Origin: an uncultured Christensenella sp. | GTDB lineage: Bacteria > Bacillota > Clostridia > Christensenellales > Borkfalkiaceae | Assembly (NCBI GenBank): GCA_910585595.1 | Contig: CAJUET010000003.1 | Coordinates: 1 to 26,649 of the forward strand | Length of the DNA stretch: 26,649 nucleotides | Direction: 5' to 3' | Shown: one piece after another, positions 7,946 to 15,832 of the stretch | How positions within the stretch are numbered: the stretch's first letter is position 1 | Layout of the letters: every line of letters starts with the position of its first letter | Notes under the pieces: generated by a model | Database searches by the model: none | What the model saw: only the letters and a program-made list of their open reading frames with translations | Told to the model about the DNA's origin: nothing | Translations under genes and position numbers: made by a program

Positions 7946-9355
7946 TCATACCGTAAAATCCGTACCTTTACCGTCCGACTTCCGATTCAACAAAACGAGC
8001 GTTTCGACGTGCTTGGTCTGCGGGAACATATCAAAGGGCTGAACGGAACAGATCTCGTACTTGCCCGTTGGCGCGGAAGATTTGATTAAATTTCCCTTTT
8101 CGTCCCATACGAGCGTGCCCGTAAGCAGTCCCAGATCGCGCGCAAGCGTTGCCGGATTGCAGGAAATCATGACGATTTTTCTGACGTCGCTATCGATAAG
8201 AGCGGAAATAACGTTTTTATCCGCGCCCGCGCGGGGCGGATCCAAGACGACTGCCGCGTTCTTTTCTTTATCTAAAATCGGAAAGAGTTCCTCTTCCACC
8301 CGTCCCGTGATATTCACCATTTTATCGCTTAACCCGTTCGCCGCTTTAAGACGTTCGGCACACTCTACCGCCTCTTTTACGATCTCGATCCCGTATGCTT
8401 TCCTGCATTTTTTTGCAAACATAGCGGTAAGAAGTCCGCCGCCCGAATAGCAGTCGATCACGGTTTCTTCCCCGTCCGTAAGAGAAAGCGCCGCCTCGTA
8501 CAGCTTTTTGCGCACGTTCTCGTTGACCTGCACAAAGGTCTCCGCGCCCGCCTCATAAAAAATCCCCGCCTCCTCCGCGGTATAGGTGGGTTCGCCCTTG
8601 ATAAGGCGGTATTCTTTGCCGAACACGACGTTCGTTTTTTGTTTGTTGAAATTCAAAAAAAAGCTATACTCTTTGAAAATACCGTCCAGAAGCGAAACGA
8701 AATAGTCTACGCCCTTGATATTTTCGGTGACGACGAGCACGACGATAAATTTTTTACCGAGGTTTCGAACGGCTATATGGCGGAGCTGCCCCCTCCCCGT
8801 TTCCTCGTCGTAGCCGTCGAGCCCGCACTTTTCCGCAAAATTCCTGACGGCGTATATAACCTTGTCCGTCCATTCCGAAATAGGGCACTCCTCCGTTTCG
8901 ACAATGCGGTGCGAACGCTCGGCATAGAACCCGACGACCGTTCTTCCGTTCTTCTGCCCGATCGGGAGAATGAGTTTATTGCGATAACCGTACTCCCTGT
9001 CGCTTCTTATACAAGGAGAAACTTCCGCATCGATCCCGCCGATTTTTTTAAGCGTATTTTTGACGAGCTCCGTCTTAAAAGCGAGCTGGGTGCGGTAGCG
9101 GATATGCTGCAACTGACAGCCGCCGCACCTTCCGAACACCGCGCAGACGGGACGGACGCGCGCTTCCGCAGGCGTCAACAGTTCCTCTACCTTTCCGTAG
9201 GCGATTTTATCCTTGACGGCAAGCACCTTTACGCGCGCCTTTTCCCCCGTAAGGAACCCGGGAATAAAAAGAACCGTGTCGCCGAAGCGCGCAACCCCTT
9301 CGCCGTTCGAACCCAGCCGTTCGCAAGTGACGGTTAAAATATCGTTCTTTTGCAT
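7946..9355 (-). CDS. rlmD: 23S rRNA (uracil-C5)-methyltransferase, RlmD/RlmCD type
   Basis: A 469-residue class I SAM-dependent RNA methyltransferase of the RumA/TrmA group. It starts with a TRAM domain (about 1-60), then has the cluster cysteines C71, C77, C80 and C157 for [4Fe-4S]. The SAM motif DCYSGGGLLTA is at 301-311, LDPPRAGAD at 371-379, and the catalytic Cys is C399 in SCNPATL. It methylates uridine in 23S rRNA; in Firmicutes one such enzyme often modifies both U747 and U1939. The start at 9355 was chosen over an in-frame start at 9484 because CGGAGGTGATT immediately precedes it and the product then begins with the TRAM domain. Its start lies just 2 bp past the stop of the membrane-protein gene. 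Confidence 0.93.
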   Translation of the reverse strand: MQKNDILTVTCERLGSNGEGVARFGDTVLFIPGFLTGEKARVKVLAVKDKIAYGKVEELLTPAEARVRPVCAVFGRCGGCQLQHIRYRTQLAFKTELVKNTLKKIGGIDAEVSPCIRSDREYGYRNKLILPIGQKNGRTVVGFYAERSHRIVETEECPISEWTDKVIYAVRNFAEKCGLDGYDEETGRGQLRHIAVRNLGKKFIVVLVVTENIKGVDYFVSLLDGIFKEYSFFLNFNKQKTNVVFGKEYRLIKGEPTYTAEEAGIFYEAGAETFVQVNENVRKKLYEAALSLTDGEETVIDCYSGGGLLTAMFAKKCRKAYGIEIVKEAVECAERLKAANGLSDKMVNITGRVEEELFPILDKEKNAAVVLDPPRAGADKNVISALIDSDVRKIVMISCNPATLARDLGLLTGTLVWDEKGNLIKSSAPTGKYEICSVQPFDMFPQTKHVETLVLLNRKSDGKGTDFTV

Positions 9356-9357
9356 AA

Positions 9358-9909
9358 TCACCTCCGAATCCGCTTGATAAGCGCGTTCACGGAATGCTGA
9401 CAGAGAAACATTAAAATATCGTATGCGACAAAGACGGCGGCTCCCCCCAGCCACAAAACGTAGTGGAAATACCGCATCACCCATTCATACCAAGTCGTTT
9501 GATCGAATCCGAAAAATTTGACTGCAAGCAACTCGAACGAGAGCCACATCGTGAGAATAAACCAAACGGCTTTTGCAAGCAGGACGAGCGGATGAATCCA
9601 CTTCCGCTTTACATATTTGAGCTGAATATGATTGATGATCGGATGCACCCCGAAAAAGAGAAGGAAGGGAACGAGCTTAAAGATCGAAAACGCGCAAAAC
9701 ATAAATGCAAGGAGCGCAGAGCCCAAAAAAGCGAGCGCCGCGCCCCACACAAAATCTTTGGAGAGCGGCACCATGATCGCGAATACCGCCAATAGTATCC
9801 CCGCCGCATAGAGCACGTTTATGTAACAGCCCACCGTCAGAGCGACGGCGGCGACCGCACAGGCAATCGCGGAAAGAACGATTTCGAACGTTTTACTAGT
9901 TTTTTTCAT
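9358..9909 (-). CDS. Predicted polytopic membrane protein, unrecognised family
   Basis: A 183-residue hydrophobic protein with about five to six likely transmembrane segments (near 8-28, 30-50, 53-75, 78-93, 105-127 and 145-168). Charged loops lie between segments, including a KYVKRKW stretch near 98-104, and the tail is basic (IKRIRR). I do not recognise a family. Its ATG directly follows the TAA of the J-like gene (TAAATG, zero gap) with no clear Shine-Dalgarno, so it should be translated by termination-reinitiation. That ties its level to the J-like protein and suggests a shared function at the membrane. Confidence 0.75.
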   Translation of the reverse strand: MKKTSKTFEIVLSAIACAVAAVALTVGCYINVLYAAGILLAVFAIMVPLSKDFVWGAALAFLGSALLAFMFCAFSIFKLVPFLLFFGVHPIINHIQLKYVKRKWIHPLVLLAKAVWFILTMWLSFELLAVKFFGFDQTTWYEWVMRYFHYVLWLGGAAVFVAYDILMFLCQHSVNALIKRIRR

Positions 9910-10518
9910 TTAACGACAGCCGCAACAGAGATTAAAAAGACAGTTCACGCACATATAAGTATAGCACATACTTGCGCAAGTCGAGCACCAATTTCCGCCG
10001 CCCATTTCGTTTTGAGGCGCGGGGTTGGGGTTGATATTCGGCGCACCGCCCGTCTGCGAAGCGTAATCGGTCTGACGGTTGAGCTTTTCAAACGCGTCTC
10101 TGTACTTTGTATTCGCGCCGTCCATCTGAATGGCGATTTCGAGCTGTTTTTTACTGTCAACCAACCAATTCTTTTTATAGAACACCACCGATTGCAGATA
10201 GTGCCATTCGGCGTTCCGTTCGTTGAATCCGTCCAAAAGCTCCTGTGCAAGCGGAATATTTCCCGCCTTGATCGCGTTTGTGACTTCGGTATAGGCGTCT
10301 TCGCCGCTCGTCGTTTTCGAGTTTTCTTTGCGCTCGTCCATGACTTCGCGGTAAGCGGCGTCAAGCTTATCGAGCATACGCGCCGCCTCGTTTCCGGCTT
10401 CCCCTTCCTGCCACTTCTCTTCGTTATACTTTTCTTTTAAACGCTCGTAAGAAGCTTTAACTTCCTCGTCAGTCGCGCTTGCGTCCACTTCTAAAATTCT
10501 GTAATTTTCCTGATTCAT
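9910..10518 (-). CDS. Degenerate J-domain protein with TPR-like middle and cysteine-rich tail
   Basis: A 202-residue protein. Residues 5-62 look like a J-domain (YRILEVDASATDEEVKASYE, then KLDAAYREVMDER), but the invariant HPD that stimulates Hsp70 ATPase is replaced by NEE in KYNEEKW (31-36). Residues about 75-148 form a helical, TPR-like segment. After a Pro/Asn linker, the last 25 residues contain eight cysteines (178, 181, 185, 190, 193, 198, 199, 201), a possible metal-binding or lipid-modified tail. Genes of this kind sit next to DUF5685 in other Clostridia as I recall, which fits the 11-bp gap here. AAAGGAAATATT precedes the ATG. It is unlikely to be a functional DnaK co-chaperone. Confidence 0.82.
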   Translation of the reverse strand: MNQENYRILEVDASATDEEVKASYERLKEKYNEEKWQEGEAGNEAARMLDKLDAAYREVMDERKENSKTTSGEDAYTEVTNAIKAGNIPLAQELLDGFNERNAEWHYLQSVVFYKKNWLVDSKKQLEIAIQMDGANTKYRDAFEKLNRQTDYASQTGGAPNINPNPAPQNEMGGGNWCSTCASMCYTYMCVNCLFNLCCGCR

Positions 10519-10529
10519 AATATTTCCTT

Positions 10530-11411
10530 TTAATTTTTCACAGTCCGTTCAAGCTTTTCCTGCTTCTCCCTCTTTTCGCCCCGCATCACGCGGTTCGTTT
10601 CGGCAGGCAGTCCCAAAAGAATAATATTGTCCGTCAGATCCCTGTTGAACGCAAACGGGATTTTTGCAAGATTTTCCCGTATCGAATAAAAGAGCGTATC
10701 AAAGAGAAAACGGATCTCATCCCCTTCTTTTTCCATGAGCTGTGTTAAGCTCGCCTTGCCGTAGCTTAACACAAATGGATTGTAGTTATTCTTCTTTCCG
10801 TCTTTTTCGTAATCGTCCAGTGCGTCGATGAGATATACCCACTTGCCCAGTCCGTAAAAAAGCTGCCCCGTCGCTTCGCTCTTCTTCTCTTTGAGAAAGT
10901 GATCGGAGAGCGCACGCATCATATTCGCCGTAGGATCGGCCGCCCTGTCGCAGGAAGCGGTTTGAGCCTTCTCCGTTCTGCTCTGCTCCTTCATGTAACC
11001 GTCGACGATCCCGACGAGCGCGGGATACTTCTTCTTTGCTCTTTTGAATCCACGCTTGAAGAACAGCCTTTTGCCGCGCCCCTTGCCGCCGTCCGCAACG
11101 TCGTCAGTGAGTTTATAATACAAAAGTATCGTATTCAGGGCGCCGAGTTCCTCCGTAAGCGCATCTACGCATGCAATCGGACGTTTTTTGACGGAGTGCT
11201 GAACGCAGTGCGACTTCTCTATTTTAATGTCGATCCCGGCAATGTTATGAAGAAGCGCAGATAAAAACGCAACGTCGTAGGTGAGCCCCATGCGCGCGAT
11301 ACTGCCGCACGCTTTTCCGATCCCCTTGCACAGTCCGCAATACATCGCTTTGTAGAGCATGAAGTCTTTGATATATAAATTTGGCAAATCGTAACGAACG
11401 TAACCGAACAT
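10530..11411 (-). CDS. DUF5685 family protein
   Basis: A 293-residue all-helical-looking protein of the DUF5685 family, function unknown. The family-like N-terminus has C25-x2-C28-x6-C35 (YCGLCKGIGKACG), plus C69 and C81. Two aspartate-rich motifs stand out: YYKLTDDVAD (98-107, a DDxxD) and LIDALDDYEKD (194-204), the latter followed by KKNNYNP. Together they resemble the paired Asp motifs of squalene/phytoene-synthase-like isoprenoid synthases, though this is only an inference. The ATG overlaps the trpS stop as TGATG. No signal peptide or transmembrane segment is seen, so it is probably cytosolic. It is followed by the J-like and membrane-protein genes. Confidence 0.88.
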   Translation of the reverse strand: MFGYVRYDLPNLYIKDFMLYKAMYCGLCKGIGKACGSIARMGLTYDVAFLSALLHNIAGIDIKIEKSHCVQHSVKKRPIACVDALTEELGALNTILLYYKLTDDVADGGKGRGKRLFFKRGFKRAKKKYPALVGIVDGYMKEQSRTEKAQTASCDRAADPTANMMRALSDHFLKEKKSEATGQLFYGLGKWVYLIDALDDYEKDGKKNNYNPFVLSYGKASLTQLMEKEGDEIRFLFDTLFYSIRENLAKIPFAFNRDLTDNIILLGLPAETNRVMRGEKREKQEKLERTVKN

Positions 11412-12406
11412 CAGTCCCCCTGATAGAAGCCCACCTTGCGGTAAACCTTCGATAAGGTCCTGCGGGCGGCTTTGAACGCTCGCTCCTGCCCCGCTTTGAG
11501 GAAGGAAGAGACATATTCCCTGTCGGCAAGCAGCCGCCTCTGTTCTTCCTGCACGGGCGCGAGCGCGTCGGCAACCGTTTCGCCTACTGCAAGCTTAAAG
11601 TCGCCGTAACCCTTTCCTTCGAACTCTCTCTCCGCCTCGGCTACCGTACAATTCTTAAAAGCCGCGTAGATCGTCAGAAGGTTGGTCACGCCCTTCTTCT
11701 CTTCGGAAGCGCGTATCTCGTTTCCGCTGTCTGTGACGGCACGCTTAAATTTACGGATAACGGTATCCCTGTCGTCCGAAAGAAAAACGGAAGCATTCAG
11801 ATTTTCGTCGGACTTACTCATCTTTTTATCGGGCTCTTGTAAAGAACAGATTTTTGCGCCCTCTTTCATGATATAGGGTTCGGGTACGCGGAAGGTCTCC
11901 CCGTAACGGTTGTTAAACCGTACCGCGAGGTCGCGCGCAATTTCTAGGTGCTGCTTCTGATCCGCGCCGACGGGCACCAAGTCCGTTTGATACAAAAGGA
12001 TGTCCGCCGCCATGAGCACGGGATAATCCATAAGACCCATATTGATATTATCGGCGTGTTTGCGGCTCTTATCCTTGAACTGCGTCATGCGCTCCATTTC
12101 GCCTACATAGGCAACGGAATTGAGAACCCAGGTAAGTTCCGCGTGCTGGGGGACTTGCGACTGCACATAGAGCGTGCACTTTTCGGGATCGATCCCGCAG
12201 GCGAGATACAAACTTACAAGTTCGAGCGTGCGCCGCCTTAAAAGCGCGGGCTCCTGCCGAACGGTAATAGCGTGCATATCCGCTATCGCAAGAAAGCAGT
12301 CGTAACCGTCTTGAAGGGAAACCCAATTACGGATCGCGCCCGCATAGTTCCCGATCGTTAAATTTCCGCTCGGCTGAGCCGCCGAATACAACGTTTTTCC
12401 TTCCAT
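11411..12406 (-). CDS. trpS: Tryptophan--tRNA ligase
   Basis: A 331-residue class Ic aminoacyl-tRNA synthetase that charges tRNA(Trp). The HIGH-equivalent PSGNLTIGNY is at 12-21 and KMSKS at 195-199, and the length is typical of bacterial TrpS. The ATG at 12406 is fixed by the family N-terminus (TLYSAAQPSGN), and no alternative start exists nearby. It has no Shine-Dalgarno: the promoter -10 ends only 9 bases upstream, so the transcript should start at about -3 or -4. No T-box leader can fit, although Firmicute trpS genes often have one. It heads a seven-gene same-strand run. Confidence 0.97.
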   Translation of the reverse strand: MEGKTLYSAAQPSGNLTIGNYAGAIRNWVSLQDGYDCFLAIADMHAITVRQEPALLRRRTLELVSLYLACGIDPEKCTLYVQSQVPQHAELTWVLNSVAYVGEMERMTQFKDKSRKHADNINMGLMDYPVLMAADILLYQTDLVPVGADQKQHLEIARDLAVRFNNRYGETFRVPEPYIMKEGAKICSLQEPDKKMSKSDENLNASVFLSDDRDTVIRKFKRAVTDSGNEIRASEEKKGVTNLLTIYAAFKNCTVAEAEREFEGKGYGDFKLAVGETVADALAPVQEEQRRLLADREYVSSFLKAGQERAFKAARRTLSKVYRKVGFYQGD

Positions 12407-12415
12407 AACTTTAAC

Positions 12416-12444
12416 AGTATAACATAGTTTTTGTTAAAAATCAA
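12416..12444 (-). promoter_or_regulatory. trpS promoter, apparently giving a leaderless mRNA
   Basis: Minus strand TTGATT (12444-12439), 17-bp spacer, TATACT (12421-12416). Nine bases (GTTAAAGTT) separate the -10 from the ATG, so initiation six to seven bases past the -10 leaves a 5' leader of only about 3-4 nt. Upstream, 12445-12507 contains no other evident signal. Confidence 0.75.
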
Positions 12445-12507
12445 GACGGATAAGGCGCTTTCCGTCCGCTTTTCATGCCTTTTACACAAAAACCGAAAAA
12501 CAGACAA

Positions 12508-12532
12508 AAAGCTCCGCCTGAGGCGGAGCTTT
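12508..12532 (-). terminator. Terminator after thrC
   Basis: An 11-bp perfect stem (AAAGCTCCGCC / GGCGGAGCTTT) with a TCA loop on the minus strand, followed by TTTTTG and further T-rich sequence. It starts 12 bases past the thrC stop and separates thrC from the trpS promoter. Confidence 0.92.
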
Positions 12533-12543
12533 ACTGTTATCGA

Positions 12544-14028
12544 TCATTCGGCGAATTTAAGAACTTCCGCGCCGATGTCCTTGGGCGCGACGCATTTTTT
12601 AAAGAGAACGGGTTTATAGCGAACGTCCTTGATAGGTTCGGGTACCTTCATTGCCGTTGCAAGATTGATACGCTTGATACATTTGAAGGAATCCTTTACA
12701 TCGTTCCCCGTGAGCGCATACAAAACGTCCTGCGGAAATTTATAAGGGCTCGCCGTACTTACGACGATCATCACGCGCTTAGGCGCGAGCGGGTCCCGCT
12801 TTTCGAGATAGCGGTCGGCAACGCTCATCGCCACCCCGGTGTGCGTATCCATGGGATAACCGTAGTCTGAAAAATATTCGTAAATACATTCGACCGTGTC
12901 GTCCTCGCTCGTAAAGCCCGCCGAGAATTCGGAGCGCAGATTTTTAAGTTCCTCCTGCGAAATACAGTACTTCCCCGTTTCGGAGAGCGTATCCATTCGC
13001 TCTCGCGTAAGCTCCGCGCTCCTGCCCGAAAGCTCGTAGACAAGCCGTTCGAGGTTCGAGGAAAGAAGAATATCCATGGAGGGCGACATGGTTTTATAGA
13101 AGGTGCGCTTCGCATTATAATTGCCCGTGCGGATAAAATCGGTCAGAACGTTGTTCTTGTTGGACGCACACAGAAGCCTTCCCACGGGAAGCCCCATTTT
13201 TTTTGCGTAATACGCCGCAAGAATATTGCCGAAGTTCCCCGTCGGCACGGTAAAGTCCGCCTCTTCGCCCGTCTGAATCTGCTCGGAAGTTACAAGGTCG
13301 CAATAGGCGGAAAAGTAATAGGCGATCTGCGGAAGCAGCCTTCCGATATTGATCGAATTCGCAGAGGATAACAGATATCCCTTTTCTTTGATTTTTGTTG
13401 TATATTCTCCGGAGGTGAAAATTTTTTTGACCGCCGACTGACAGTCGTCGAAGTTCCCCTTGACGGCGACGACGGAGACGTTCTTCCCCTCCTGCGTCGT
13501 CATAAAAAGCTTTTGCATGGGAGAGACGCCCTCTTCGGGATAGAACACCTGTATCTTTACGCCCTCCCGATCTTTGAACCCTTCGAGCGCGGCTTTTCCC
13601 GTATCGCCGCTCGTAGCGGTCAAAACAAGCACGTCCTCTTTGATTCCTAATAGCACGGAGCTCTTTTTGAGAAGATAGGGTAGAATGCAAAGAGCCATAT
13701 CCTTGAACGCGCAGGTAGGGCCGTGGAAGAGTTCAAGAATATACTTTCCCTCGTCGATCCTGACAAGAGGCGCGGGATCGCCGTCGAAACGGGCGTATGC
13801 CTCTTTCAGCGATTGCAGCAGTTCCTCCCTGTCGAATTCGTCAAAGAACTTGAAAAGAACGGTTGCGGCGCGCTCCGCATAGTCCATTCCGAGCATGGCT
13901 TCCATTTCTTCGTCCGAAATTTTCGGAAAAGTTTCGGGAACGAACAGACCGCCGTCCGAGGCGATCCCCTTTACGATTGCCTCTGCGCCCGAAACAGTTT
14001 CTCCGCCGCGCGTACTGATGAATTTCAT
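12544..14028 (-). CDS. thrC: Threonine synthase
   Basis: A 494-residue PLP enzyme (fold type II) converting O-phosphohomoserine to threonine, the last step of threonine synthesis. The N-terminus (FISTRGGE, then GIASDGGLFVP) is diagnostic of the long class of threonine synthase found in yeast, E. coli and many Clostridia. The PLP lysine is K109 in TCAFKD, and a TSGDTGKAAL phosphate-binding loop and a PTGNFGNILAAY segment are present. GAGGAGAAAAGA precedes the ATG. There is no clear promoter in the 88 bp upstream, which instead hold a hairpin, so expression may depend on read-through from the P-loop gene. Confidence 0.96.
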   Translation of the reverse strand: MKFISTRGGETVSGAEAIVKGIASDGGLFVPETFPKISDEEMEAMLGMDYAERAATVLFKFFDEFDREELLQSLKEAYARFDGDPAPLVRIDEGKYILELFHGPTCAFKDMALCILPYLLKKSSVLLGIKEDVLVLTATSGDTGKAALEGFKDREGVKIQVFYPEEGVSPMQKLFMTTQEGKNVSVVAVKGNFDDCQSAVKKIFTSGEYTTKIKEKGYLLSSANSINIGRLLPQIAYYFSAYCDLVTSEQIQTGEEADFTVPTGNFGNILAAYYAKKMGLPVGRLLCASNKNNVLTDFIRTGNYNAKRTFYKTMSPSMDILLSSNLERLVYELSGRSAELTRERMDTLSETGKYCISQEELKNLRSEFSAGFTSEDDTVECIYEYFSDYGYPMDTHTGVAMSVADRYLEKRDPLAPKRVMIVVSTASPYKFPQDVLYALTGNDVKDSFKCIKRINLATAMKVPEPIKDVRYKPVLFKKCVAPKDIGAEVLKFAE

Positions 14029-14061
14029 TCTTTTCTCCTCGTATGTAATTCTTTACAGTGC

Positions 14062-14090
14062 AAAATATCCCTTACGAAAAGGGATATTTT
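14062..14090 (-). terminator. Intergenic hairpin between the P-loop gene and thrC (terminator or attenuator)
   Basis: A 12-bp perfect stem (AAAATATCCCTT / AAGGGATATTTT) with a 5-nt loop, the 3' arm ending in TTTT on either strand. It follows the P-loop gene stop by 26 bases. As thrC has no recognisable promoter of its own, leaky termination here may set thrC expression. Confidence 0.65.
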
Positions 14091-14116
14091 TAACGTTAAA
14101 TTGAGCTGAAACGAAC

Positions 14117-14524
14117 TTAAAGATACTTCTTGACAAAGTCGGGAAGTTCCTCTTCCGCGCAGCTGCACGTAAGGGTCACGGTCAGGCTGCGAAGCGTTGC
14201 AACTTTTTCAAGCATATAGAAGAGCTGCGCCATGTCTTTAATATCTTTTCCCGCAATGCGCGTGACACCGTCGATATATACATATTCGTTATCGTATCCG
14301 CCTGCGATCGCGCCCTTGATAAAGCCGCACAGCGCCTCTTCGCCTGCGATCGAATAATCGCTGACGTCGATAAAACGGATATCGCGCTTTAAGTCGTACA
14401 TATAACGCTTGGTGTCCGTAATGAAAATAAGATGTCCCTTTGCTTTTTCGATCGCGCCGTTTGCCGCATCGATAATTTTTTTGGTTTTTCCGCTTCCTTT
14501 CGTTCCGCAAATAATTTTGATCAT
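14117..14524 (-). CDS. Small P-loop ATP-binding protein (often annotated PilT-like)
   Basis: A 135-residue protein with a Walker A motif GTKGSGKT at 7-14 and a Walker B-like YVYIDG near residues 85-90. It resembles a short clostridial family often labelled twitching motility protein PilT; it is far shorter than real PilT and lacks the rest of that ATPase, so the label is doubtful. The function is unknown. The ATG at 14524 was preferred over an in-frame GTG at 14536 because GTGGAGGAAGGC precedes it. A small inverted repeat CGCCTAAGGCG (14538-14548) lies just upstream of the ribosome binding site. It has its own promoter. Confidence 0.82.
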   Translation of the reverse strand: MIKIICGTKGSGKTKKIIDAANGAIEKAKGHLIFITDTKRYMYDLKRDIRFIDVSDYSIAGEEALCGFIKGAIAGGYDNEYVYIDGVTRIAGKDIKDMAQLFYMLEKVATLRSLTVTLTCSCAEEELPDFVKKYL

Positions 14525-14561
14525 GCCTTCCTCCACTCGCCTAAGGCGATTTCTTTATATT

Positions 14562-14590
14562 ATTGTATCAAGTTTTTAATCACTTTTCAA
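14562..14590 (-). promoter_or_regulatory. Promoter of the P-loop gene (and possibly thrC)
   Basis: Minus strand TTGAAA (14590-14585), 17-bp spacer, TACAAT (14567-14562), 37 bp before the ATG at 14524. Five of six bases match consensus in each box. Confidence 0.75.
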
Positions 14591-14613
14591 GAGTTTTTCG
14601 AAAAAAAATTATT

Positions 14614-15816
14614 TTATTCCAAGCTCATTAAAAATGCGTCGATCCGATCGAGCCCTTCGAGCATCTCTTCCATCGAGAGCGAATAAGATAGACGCACGCA
14701 TTCGTCCGCGCCGAACGCCGCTCCGGGAATGACCGCGACTTTTGCGGCATCCAAAAGAACGTCGGCAAAGCTTGCGGAATCGGTGATCACGCGGTCGTCG
14801 AACTTCTTGCCGTAAAAGTCCTTTACATAGAGCATCGCATAGAACGCACCGTCGGGGATGATGCAATATGCGCCCTTGAATTCGGAAATACGCTCGATCA
14901 TCGTGAGCCTTCTTCTCGCAAAACGGGCGACCATTTCGTCGACCTGCGCCTCTGGCGAATTGAGCGCTCTGACGGCGGCATACTGCGCAATCGAGTTGGG
15001 GTTGCTCGTTGCGTGACTCTGGAAGGAGTCGATCGCCTTTGCGATCTCCTTGGGCGCCGCAAGATAGCCGATACGCCAACCCGTCATTGCGTACGTTTTG
15101 GAAACGCCGTTGACGGTGATCGTGTGCTCCTTCATGTATTTGGAGGACGCCGCGATAGAGAACGGTTTCACGTCTCCGTAAACGAGTTTTTCGTAAATTT
15201 CGTCGGAGAGAACGTATATCCCCGCCCTTTCGCAGACGGCGGCAAGCGCTCTCACTTCCTCCTCCGTATATACCGCGCCCGTCGGGTTACAGGGGGAGTT
15301 GAAGATAAAAAGTTTCGTCTTGGGTGTGATTGCGGCTTGGAGCTGTTCGGGCGTGATTTTGAAGCCCGTTTTTTTGCTCGCCTTTACGATAACGGGCAAG
15401 CCGCCGCACACCTTTACGATTTCGGGATAGGTGAGCCAATAGGGCGCAGGAATAACGACCTCGTCCCCTTCGTCGATCAGCGCGTAACACACGTTAAAGA
15501 TGGAATGTTTTGCGCCGTTTGAAACGATGATCTGAGAGGGCTCGTAAGATAGCCCGTTATCCCGTTCGAACTTTGCCGCAATCGCGTGTTTTAAATCGGG
15601 CATACCCGAGGAAGGAGTGTACTTCGTAAAACCTTTTTGGAGCGCCTCTTCCGCCGCCGCGATGATGTAGTCGGGCGTATTGAAATCGGGCTCTCCCACG
15701 CCGAACGAAATCACCTTTTCACCCGCCGCCTTCATGGACTTCGCCTTTGCGCTGATCGCAAGCGTAAGCGAAGGCGATATGCTCGTAATTCTCTTCGCAA
15801 GTACGTTCTTTATCAT
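14614..15816 (-). CDS. Pyridoxal-phosphate aminotransferase, aspartate aminotransferase type
   Basis: A 400-residue class I/II aminotransferase. Visible landmarks are NSPCNPTG (173-180), SDEIYE (204-209), the PLP lysine K240 in SKTYAMTGWRIG, and the KYTPSSGMPDL stretch near 65-75 typical of the AspB/Ib subgroup. It most likely transfers amino groups between aspartate and 2-oxoglutarate, but other acceptors are possible. The start at 15816 was chosen over one at 15879 because CGAGGTATCTT precedes it and MIKNVLAKRI is the family N-terminus. It lies 16 bp after the prfA stop and is probably the last gene of that operon. No clear terminator was seen after it. Confidence 0.92.
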   Translation of the reverse strand: MIKNVLAKRITSISPSLTLAISAKAKSMKAAGEKVISFGVGEPDFNTPDYIIAAAEEALQKGFTKYTPSSGMPDLKHAIAAKFERDNGLSYEPSQIIVSNGAKHSIFNVCYALIDEGDEVVIPAPYWLTYPEIVKVCGGLPVIVKASKKTGFKITPEQLQAAITPKTKLFIFNSPCNPTGAVYTEEEVRALAAVCERAGIYVLSDEIYEKLVYGDVKPFSIAASSKYMKEHTITVNGVSKTYAMTGWRIGYLAAPKEIAKAIDSFQSHATSNPNSIAQYAAVRALNSPEAQVDEMVARFARRRLTMIERISEFKGAYCIIPDGAFYAMLYVKDFYGKKFDDRVITDSASFADVLLDAAKVAVIPGAAFGADECVRLSYSLSMEEMLEGLDRIDAFLMSLE

Positions 15817-15832
15817 AAGATACCTCGTAAGG

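Noticed and set aside
7111..7956. A 281-codon plus-strand frame antisense to the aldo/keto reductase
   Set aside because: It is a shadow of a gene with unmistakable aldo/keto reductase and ferredoxin motifs; no start signals were found.
8639..9337. A 232-codon open frame on the plus strand, antisense to rlmD
   Set aside because: It lies wholly inside a clearly recognised gene, its translation has no family resemblance and it has no promoter or ribosome binding site. It is a by-product of rlmD codon usage.
12407..12507. Possible T-box leader upstream of trpS
   Set aside because: No T-box sequence or stem I/antiterminator was recognised, and the promoter lies directly against the start codon.
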